DNA of 64,000 nucleotides from Mycobacterium heidelbergense (GTDB taxonomy: Bacteria; Actinomycetota; Actinomycetes; Mycobacteriales; Mycobacteriaceae), in the NCBI RefSeq assembly GCF_010730745.1, contig NZ_AP022615.1, positions 3,968,001-4,032,000 of the forward strand. Reading direction: 5' to 3'. Under the pieces are notes generated by a model that did not search any database, was not told the origin of the DNA, and saw only the letters and a program-made list of their open reading frames with translations. A program made the translations under genes and the position numbers. Below are positions 58,648 to 64,000 of the stretch, piece by piece. Numbering within the stretch: position 1 is the first letter of the stretch; every line of letters starts with the position of its first letter.

Positions 58648-59175
58648 ATGACGCGTCACAACCGGTTGGTGTGTTTGCTACGGGTGGTGGCGACGTCCGT
58701 CGTGATCGTGGCGGCGATGTATCTGCTCTTGCTTGGTGTCTCGCCGCTGCTGCGGGTGAAGTGGATCAGTGACAGGATTCGCCGGTTCACCAAGACGGCC
58801 AATCGCCCCATGCGCAGGATCGCCGGTACCCGCGTGGGAATGCTGTACTTCAACCTCGGCGCTCTGCATCACGTCGGGCGCCGCAGCGGGCGAAGCTACG
58901 TCACCCCGCTGAGCGCGTACCGCCTCGGGGACGGCTTCGTGCTGGGGGTCGCATACCCCGAAGTCGATTGGTGCCGCAATGTTTTGGCCGCCGGGACATG
59001 CACGCTCACCTGGAATGGCAAGGAGTACGCGCTGGAAAGGCCCGAGCTGATCCCCGCCGCCGAGGCGATGAAGGCCTATCCGCCGCTGGTGAAGCCCTTC
59101 ATCGTCGGCCCGGGAACGAAGACGTTCCTCTGGCTGCATCCGGCCGGCAGGACCCCATCCGTGGAAGGGAAATGA
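58648..59175 (+). CDS. F420-dependent nitroreductase-family (DUF385/Ddn-like) protein
   Basis: A 175-residue protein. An N-terminal membrane span (about 14-32, VVIVAAMYLLLLGVSPLLRV) precedes a split-barrel domain of the deazaflavin-dependent nitroreductase family: HHVGRRSGRSYVTPLSAYRL (F420 contact), FVLGVAYPEVDWCRNVLAAG. Relatives include Ddn, which activates pretomanid and reduces quinones. Here it probably reduces a membrane quinone or lipid with F420H2. Its stop overlaps the monooxygenase start (ATGA). Confidence 0.87.
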   Translation: MTRHNRLVCLLRVVATSVVIVAAMYLLLLGVSPLLRVKWISDRIRRFTKTANRPMRRIAGTRVGMLYFNLGALHHVGRRSGRSYVTPLSAYRLGDGFVLGVAYPEVDWCRNVLAAGTCTLTWNGKEYALERPELIPAAEAMKAYPPLVKPFIVGPGTKTFLWLHPAGRTPSVEGK

Positions 59176-60749
59176 GCATGAACGTCACGCGTGTCCCCGT
59201 TCTCATCGTCGGCGCCGGCGTGGGCGGGCTGGCCACGTCGGTTCTGCTGGCCAAGTACGGCGTTCGGTCGCTGCTGGTCGAGAAGCGGCGCGAGGTCTTC
59301 ATCTATCCCAAAGCCCGCAACCTGAGCTTCCGCAGCCTGGAGATCCTGCGCTCTCTGGGCCTGAGCGACGAGGTCCACAAGGTTGCCGAAGGCGTGTCCG
59401 GCATGGTCGTCAAGCCGACGCTGAACAGCCCGGACGAGGCGCCGGCCATGGACGTCGACGCCATATTCGCGCCCTACGCCGGCCTGAGCCCCGAGCCGCC
59501 CGCACAGTATTGCCCGCAAAGCAGGCTGGAGCCGATGCTGTTGGCCGAGACGCGTCGGCAGGGTAGCGAGGTTCGCTACGGAACGGAGGTGTTGTCGTTC
59601 GAGCAGGACGACGACGGCGTGACGGTGGTTGTGCGCGAACGGGATTCGGGCGCGACCGAAAGCGTGCGCGCCGACTACCTCGTCGCCGCCGACGGTGTGC
59701 ACAGCCCGATCCGGGACCGGCTCGGCGTCACCACGTCGGGATACGGCGCGCTGCCGATCTTTGTCGTCTTCGCCTACTTCAAGGCGCCGTGGCGGAAGTT
59801 TGTCCCGGACCTGGGCGACGGGGATGGCGTGCAGGTCAAAAACGCCGATGTGGACGGGATCTTCCTGGTCGTCGAGGACGACCTGGGCATGTTCATCACC
59901 ACGTACCTGCCGGGCGAGGGCGAAACGGCGGAGCAGTTCACCCCGGAGTACTGCGCCGAGCTGCTGACGCGGGCCATCGGTGAGCCGATCGACGTGCAGA
60001 TCATCGAAGTCGCCTCGTGGCAACCCTACGAGCGGGTGGCCAACCAATTCCAATGCGGGCGAGTGTTTCTCGTCGGCGACGCCGCCCACACCATGCCGCC
60101 GTTCAAGGCCGGCGGGGCGAACACGGCCATCCAGAGCGCGGACAACCTGGCCTGGAAGCTCGCCGCCGTGGTGAACGGCCAGGCCCGGCCCGCGCTGCTG
60201 AACACCTACCACGCCGAGCGGCACCCCGTCGGACGGTTCAACGCCCGCCAGTCGCTGAGTGGGCCGCCGCTGGTGCTCCTCAGGCTGGACGACAACCGAC
60301 CGCAACTGCCGCCGGACGAAGAGGAGCCGATGTTCGCCCTGCTCATCGGCTACCAATACCGCTCGGCCGCAGTCATTTCCGATGAGCCCCCGGCTGCGGA
60401 CACGGACGCCGTGTCGTTGGTGGACGAGTTGCGGGGGCAGCCCGGCACCCGGGTGCCGCACGTGTGGGTGCGGGAGGGGGTGTCGACGCTCGACCTGCTC
60501 GGGCCCGGGTTCACCGTGCTGACGGGGGACGAGCGATGGGGCGCCGCGGTGGATTCGGCGTCGGCCCTGGGCATTCCGATCATCATGCAGCGCATCGACG
60601 ACGACGCCTGGGTTGCGGCCACTGGGCTCGCGCCTTCCGGCGCGCTGCTGGTCCGCCCCGACGCCTTCGTGGCATGGCGTGTGGACGCACTGCCCGCCGA
60701 TCCGGAAGGCCAACTGCGCCGGGCACTCTCGCAGGTCCTGGGCCGCTAG
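59172..60749 (+). CDS. FAD-dependent aromatic-type monooxygenase (PheA/TfdB family)
   Basis: A 525-residue flavin hydroxylase. Motifs: VLIVGAGVGGLATSVLLAKY (FAD), YLVAADGVHSPIRDRLG (DG motif), VFLVGDAAHTMPPFKAGGAN (GD motif). The C-terminal thioredoxin-like domain (about 380-520) is typical of PheA/TfdB phenol hydroxylases. It inserts one oxygen into an aromatic or polyketide-like substrate with NAD(P)H. ATG 59172 overlaps the previous stop; ATG 59178 is in frame. Coupling with an F420-type reductase under a TetR regulator suggests a xenobiotic or quinone-modifying unit. Confidence 0.88.
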   Translation: MSMNVTRVPVLIVGAGVGGLATSVLLAKYGVRSLLVEKRREVFIYPKARNLSFRSLEILRSLGLSDEVHKVAEGVSGMVVKPTLNSPDEAPAMDVDAIFAPYAGLSPEPPAQYCPQSRLEPMLLAETRRQGSEVRYGTEVLSFEQDDDGVTVVVRERDSGATESVRADYLVAADGVHSPIRDRLGVTTSGYGALPIFVVFAYFKAPWRKFVPDLGDGDGVQVKNADVDGIFLVVEDDLGMFITTYLPGEGETAEQFTPEYCAELLTRAIGEPIDVQIIEVASWQPYERVANQFQCGRVFLVGDAAHTMPPFKAGGANTAIQSADNLAWKLAAVVNGQARPALLNTYHAERHPVGRFNARQSLSGPPLVLLRLDDNRPQLPPDEEEPMFALLIGYQYRSAAVISDEPPAADTDAVSLVDELRGQPGTRVPHVWVREGVSTLDLLGPGFTVLTGDERWGAAVDSASALGIPIIMQRIDDDAWVAATGLAPSGALLVRPDAFVAWRVDALPADPEGQLRRALSQVLGR

Positions 60750-60755
60750 CCTGCC

Positions 60756-60815
60756 GCGAGCAGACACAGAATCGCACGGCGCGGGGCCCGCGCGTGCGAT
60801 TCTGCGTCTGCTCGC
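60756..60815. repeat. 60-base dispersed palindrome, copy 2
   Basis: Arms 60756-60777 and 60794-60815 (22 bases, one mismatch) enclose a 16-base GC-rich loop. The right arm is identical to copies 1 and 3. It lies just downstream of the monooxygenase gene and five bases from the 3' end of the convergent AbiEi-like gene. Confidence 0.85.
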
Positions 60816-60820
60816 CAGCG

Positions 60821-61708
60821 TTAGCCAGCCAGACGCGGACGCTCTAGATGGGTGGCGATTCGTAGGGCGAGGCGATCGGGTTCGCGCCTTACGTCATGGA
60901 CGACGATGGGAATGATCGTCCAGCCGATCTCCTGGATTTTGCCCCACCGTCTTTTGTCGCGGAGCATCTCCTTCGGCCCCGCATGCCAATCGATGCTTTC
61001 ATATTCAGCTGCCAAATGCACTTCCGGCCAAGCGAAGTCGACGCGCCAGAGCTCGCCGTCATGGTCGCGGATTGGATATTGGAGCTCCGGAAGCGGTAGG
61101 CCGTGGTCGATCATCACGAGCCGGGCCTCGCTTTCCATGGCCGATTCCGCGCGTCCATCGGCAAAGGGGAGGAGTTCGCGCACCGCCACAATGCCCCGAC
61201 GGCCTCGCTGCTCGGCGACGGCGCTTTCGATTTCGGTCCGGGTGCACCGCAGGGAATGCAATGCGGCGTCGAGCGTTGCCAGTGCTCGCGGGCGCCGCAA
61301 CTGCCGTGCGACTTCCACGGCGGTCCATGCCGGCGTGGTCGCCAGGCGCCCTGCCGTCCGTCGCAGCGGGGCGCCGGTGCGTTGGTGAACCATTAGTCCG
61401 GTCGTGGGGCGCATTCGTACACCGGGATCGAGCACGTGGGTGGCAGCGGTGTTTTCGGTATCGAAGCCGTATAACGAGGCGGCTGTGCCCATGCAGGCGA
61501 CGGCCGGTCGGCCCATGAAGATGTCGAGCGCGGCCAGGCGGCCCAACAGATCTGGTTGCTCGGCCGCGTAGACGCCATACCACACGCGAATCAGTTTGCC
61601 GTTCTTGACTTGAACGTCGAGCTGTTGACGAGTCATGACCGTCAGCAGTTGTGTGGTTGTGGCGAAACCGCCGGCCTTCTCCAGGACCGCAAGAGCATCG
61701 GTGTGCAT
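60821..61708 (-). CDS. AbiEi-type antitoxin-domain / DUF559 (Vsr-like) protein
   Basis: A 295-residue protein. The N-terminal region (about 1-130) resembles the AbiEi antitoxin winged helix plus middle domain: FATTTQLLTVMTRQQLDVQV, LIRVWYGVYAAEQPDLLGRL, VHQRTGAPLRRTAGRLATTP, TAVEVARQLRRPRALATLDA. The C-terminal region (about 190-295) matches DUF559, a Vsr-like endonuclease fold: MESEARLVMIDHGLPLPELQ, LWRVDFAWPEVHLAAEYES, DKRRWGKIQEIGWTIIPIV. The Glu, Asp and Glu in these strands are candidate metal ligands. Proteins of this composite type are numerous in actinobacteria with unknown roles. It is bracketed by palindrome copies 2 and 3. Its position between glpD1 and accD6 resembles Rv2248. Confidence 0.8.
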   Translation of the reverse strand: MHTDALAVLEKAGGFATTTQLLTVMTRQQLDVQVKNGKLIRVWYGVYAAEQPDLLGRLAALDIFMGRPAVACMGTAASLYGFDTENTAATHVLDPGVRMRPTTGLMVHQRTGAPLRRTAGRLATTPAWTAVEVARQLRRPRALATLDAALHSLRCTRTEIESAVAEQRGRRGIVAVRELLPFADGRAESAMESEARLVMIDHGLPLPELQYPIRDHDGELWRVDFAWPEVHLAAEYESIDWHAGPKEMLRDKRRWGKIQEIGWTIIPIVVHDVRREPDRLALRIATHLERPRLAG

Positions 61709-61765
61709 CGCGGAAGCATGCGGGGGCTATTCGGTATCGACCAGTCACCCCTGGGGATAACGCGC

Positions 61766-61825
61766 GCGAGCAGACACAGAATCGCACGCGCGGGCCCCGC
61801 GCAGTGCGATTCTGCGTCTGCTCGC
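61766..61825. repeat. 60-base dispersed palindrome, copy 3
   Basis: Arms 61766-61787 and 61804-61825 (22 bases, one mismatch) with a 16-base loop; the outer bases GCGC/GCGC extend the stem. Left arm identical to copy 2. It lies 57 bases upstream of the AbiEi-like start and 24 bases past the accD6 stop. Confidence 0.85.
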
Positions 61826-61849
61826 GCGCGAAGGGGCTCGCGAGGGTGA

Positions 61850-63283
61850 CTACAGCGGGATGTTCTTGTGGCGGCCGCGGCGCGCCGGCGCCTGGGCCAG
61901 CGCCTCGGTGAGTTTGCTGCGGGTGTGCGCCGGGTCGATCTTCTCGTCGACCACACCGATTTCGATGGCGCTGTCCACCCCACCGGCGATCCGCTCGTGC
62001 TCGGCCGCCAGCTCGTCGTGCAGCGCTTCGCGCTCGTGCTCGGCGGCGGCGGCCAGCTTTTTCTTGTGCAGGATGCCGACGGCGGCTTTGGCGCCCATGA
62101 CGGCGACCTCGGCGTCCGGCCACGCGAACACCTTGGTCGCGTTCAGCGAGCGGGAGTTCATCGCGATGTAGGCCCCGCCGTAGGTCTTTCGGGTGACCAG
62201 CGTGACGCGCGGAACGGTGCACTCACCGAACGCGTGCAGCAGCTTGGCGCCGCGGCGCACCACGCCGCCCCACTCCTGGTCGACACCCGGGAGATAGCCG
62301 GGAACGTCGACGACCACAATCAGCGGAATCCCGAACGCGTCGCACAGGCGCACGAAACGGGCCGCCTTCTCGGCGCTTTCGGAGTTCAGGCAGCCGCCCA
62401 GGCGCAGCGGGTTGTTGGCCAGCACGCCGACCGTGCGGCCCGACAGCCGGCCCAGCCCGACCACCATCGACGGCGCCCAATTGGCCTGGAACTCGTCAAA
62501 GGACGGCGTGCCGTCACCATTCGAGTCGAGGATCGCGGTCACGATCGGGTGCACGTCGTAGGCCCGCCGCGCCGATTCGGGCAGCAGCGCGTGGATGTCG
62601 GTGTCACCGGCCTCGGCCTTGCTGCGGTCGAAATGGCCCTGCTGGCAGAACAATCCGACCAGCCGGCGGCCGCGCTCGTAGGCGTCGAACTCGTCGTCGG
62701 CGACGATGTGGCACACCCCGGACTTCTTGTGGTGGGTTTCCGGCCCGCCGAGCGAGGCCATGTCGACGTCCTCGCCGGTGACGCTGCGCACCACGTCGGG
62801 ACCGGTGACGAACACCCGGCTTTCCGGCGCCATCACGATGACGTCGGTCAGCGCGGGCCCGTAGGCGGCGCCGCCGGCGGCGAAGCCGACGACCACCGAG
62901 ACCTGCGGAATGTAGCCGGACGCGCGGATCATGGCCTCGAACACCGTCCCGACCGCGTGCAGGGCCTTCACGCCTTCGGCCAACCGGGCCCCGCCCGAAT
63001 GCCAGATGCCCACGATCGGGCTCTGCTCCTCGATGGCGGTGTCGTAGGCGTTGACGATGTGCGCGCAGCCCTCGGTGCCCATGGCGCCGCCCATCACGGT
63101 CCCGTCCGTGCAGAAGGCGATGGTGCGCATGCCGTTCACCGTCCCGGCGGCGGACAGCACGCCCGAGCGGTCACGCTCGTGCAGGAGCTCCACGCTGCCG
63201 TCGTCGAAGAAATTGCTCAGACGCAACAACGGGTCGCGTGGGTCGAGCGATTCGCCGACCGACTCGGGGGCCATGATCGTCAT
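61850..63283 (-). CDS. accD6: Acyl/acetyl-CoA carboxylase beta subunit AccD6
   Basis: A 477-residue carboxyltransferase subunit matching Rv2247 (473). It has the two crotonase-type halves of the CT domain: VVGFAAGGAAYGPALTDVIV (biotin/acyl-CoA site), ASLGGPETHHKKSGVCHIVA, then DVPGYLPGVDQEWGGVVRRG and TYGGAYIAMNSRSLNATKVF. With AccA3 it carboxylates acetyl-CoA (and propionyl-CoA) to malonyl-CoA for FAS-I and FAS-II. ATG 63283 has AGGAG upstream. It lies directly downstream of kasB, as in the M. tuberculosis fabD-acpM-kasA-kasB-accD6 operon. Confidence 0.97.
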   Translation of the reverse strand: MTIMAPESVGESLDPRDPLLRLSNFFDDGSVELLHERDRSGVLSAAGTVNGMRTIAFCTDGTVMGGAMGTEGCAHIVNAYDTAIEEQSPIVGIWHSGGARLAEGVKALHAVGTVFEAMIRASGYIPQVSVVVGFAAGGAAYGPALTDVIVMAPESRVFVTGPDVVRSVTGEDVDMASLGGPETHHKKSGVCHIVADDEFDAYERGRRLVGLFCQQGHFDRSKAEAGDTDIHALLPESARRAYDVHPIVTAILDSNGDGTPSFDEFQANWAPSMVVGLGRLSGRTVGVLANNPLRLGGCLNSESAEKAARFVRLCDAFGIPLIVVVDVPGYLPGVDQEWGGVVRRGAKLLHAFGECTVPRVTLVTRKTYGGAYIAMNSRSLNATKVFAWPDAEVAVMGAKAAVGILHKKKLAAAAEHEREALHDELAAEHERIAGGVDSAIEIGVVDEKIDPAHTRSKLTEALAQAPARRGRHKNIPL

Positions 63284-63327
63284 CGCGGGTCTCCTGTTCC
63301 GAGTGTGCTCGGGGTACAAAACGGGGT

Positions 63328-64000
63328 TCAGTACCGTCCGAAGGCGATTGCGACGTTGTGCCCGCCGAATCCGAACGAGTTGTTGATCGCGTACTGGTAG
63401 TTGCCCGGGCGCGGCTTGCCGGCCACCACGTCCAAATCGATCTCTGGATCGAGGTTCTCCAGATTCAGTGTCGGCGGAACCACCTGATCGCGCAACGCGA
63501 GCACGGTCAGGATCGACTCCACCGCGCCGACCGCGCCCACCGAGTGGCCGAGCGCGGCCTTGGGCGCGTAGACCGCCGCCTTCCTGCTGCCCAGCGCGTT
63601 GTTGATCGCCTTGCCCTCGGCCAGGTCGCCCACCGAGGTGCCGGTGGCGTGGGCGTTGATGTGGTCGATGTCGTCCGGGGTCAGGCCCGCAAGCTGGATC
63701 GCGCGGCTCATCGCGTGCCCGGCGCGTTCCCCGTTGGGATCCGGCGCCACCATGTGGTACCCGTCCGAGGTGATGCTGGCGCCCATCAGCCGGGCCAGGA
63801 TGTTGGCGCCGCGGGCCTTGGCGTGCTCCTCGGTCTCGATCACCATCAGCGCGCCGGCCTCGCCGAACACGAAGCCGGTCCGGTCCCGGTCGAACGGGCG
63901 GCACGCGCCCGCCGGGTCGTCGTTCTTGGTGGACATGACGATTCGCATCTGGGCGAACGCGGCGATCGGGACGGCCTCGATCTTGGTCTCGACGCCGCCG
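63328..64000 (-). CDS. kasB: Beta-ketoacyl-ACP synthase KasB (C-terminal part, runs off window)
   Basis: The frame is open to the right edge; about 224 residues of the C-terminal half are visible. The catalytic histidines are present: DHINAHATGTSVGD (first His) and KAALGHSVGAVGAVESI (second His), with NNSFGFGGHNVAIAFGRY at the C-terminus. The Cys nucleophile lies outside the window. KasA and KasB extend meromycolates in FAS-II; the copy next to accD6 is KasB, which performs the late elongation steps needed for full-length mycolic acids. Confidence 0.93.
   Translation of the reverse strand, partial: GGVETKIEAVPIAAFAQMRIVMSTKNDDPAGACRPFDRDRTGFVFGEAGALMVIETEEHAKARGANILARLMGASITSDGYHMVAPDPNGERAGHAMSRAIQLAGLTPDDIDHINAHATGTSVGDLAEGKAINNALGSRKAAVYAPKAALGHSVGAVGAVESILTVLALRDQVVPPTLNLENLDPEIDLDVVAGKPRPGNYQYAINNSFGFGGHNVAIAFGRY

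Noticed and set aside
61850..63904. Single 684-codon frame joining kasB antisense-frame sequence to accD6
   Set aside because: Only the part from ATG 63283 matches AccD6; the upstream part is an out-of-frame reading of kasB.

Overview
The window is chromosomal DNA from a mycobacterium, most likely a slow-growing non-tuberculous species. The evidence is high GC content with GTG starts, a PPE protein, LpqH- and MmpS-type envelope proteins, CYP124, mycothiol-dependent MscR, and the mycolic-acid genes accD6 and kasB. From about 12 kb to the right edge, recognisable genes run in the reverse order of the M. tuberculosis Rv2246-Rv2299c block: htpG, haloalkane dehalogenase, a MalY-type lyase, sseB, a yjcE-type antiporter, a GlcD-type oxidase, a DUF202 pair, an lppN-like gene, cyp124, an Rv2264c-like gene, the Rv2260/mscR pair, Rv2258c-, Rv2257c-, Rv2256c-, Rv2253-, Rv2252-, Rv2251- and Rv2250c-like genes, glpD1, accD6 and kasB. 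Assignments rest on motif recognition and remembered family sequences; no searches were run.

Layout. At 1-650 there is lower-GC DNA with the start of a winged-helix gene, twin small palindromes and a 3' half tRNA-Lys, which looks like the right end of an integrated element lying left of the window. At 0.7-12.4 kb come a TPM-domain membrane protein, a PPE gene with a collapsed PE partner, a nickel transporter with an AraC regulator, a lipoprotein, two secreted Gly/Pro-repeat proteins flanking a methyltransferase, and a thioesterase plus acyl-CoA ligase pair. At 12.4-36 kb come htpG, a coupled SLC11-type transporter and free MgtE regulatory domain, a thiolase, a CysQ-like phosphatase, a dehalogenase and MalY pair, a flavin oxidoreductase plus P450 pair, an LpqH-like lipoprotein, sseB, a PimC-like mannosyltransferase, a sodium/proton antiporter, a chagasin-like inhibitor and a GlcD-type oxidase.

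At 36-40 kb is an accessory patch: two VapBC toxin-antitoxin modules, each with a perfect palindromic operator, followed by decayed glyoxalase-fold, CsaA-like and enoyl-CoA hydratase genes. A ClpX-type zinc-finger/HTH gene with two tandem operators marks its right side. At 40-64 kb the conserved envelope and lipid genes resume: amidase, CYP124 behind an MmpS-like gene, Hsp70-fold protein, mycothiol-dependent formaldehyde/nitrosothiol detoxification, lipid kinase, ADPS-like flavoenzyme and glpD1 under a TetR regulator, an F420-type reductase plus FAD monooxygenase under a second TetR regulator, and accD6-kasB of FAS-II.

The strongest candidates for new biology are: (1) an SLC11 transporter with NRMT-like substitutions at its metal site, translationally coupled to a soluble PRC-barrel/MgtE_N/CBS protein, suggesting a split, sensor-gated magnesium importer; (2) a 60-base dispersed palindrome present in three copies, two of which bracket an AbiEi/Vsr-like gene; and (3) a ClpX-zinc-finger/HTH regulator with a double palindromic operator.
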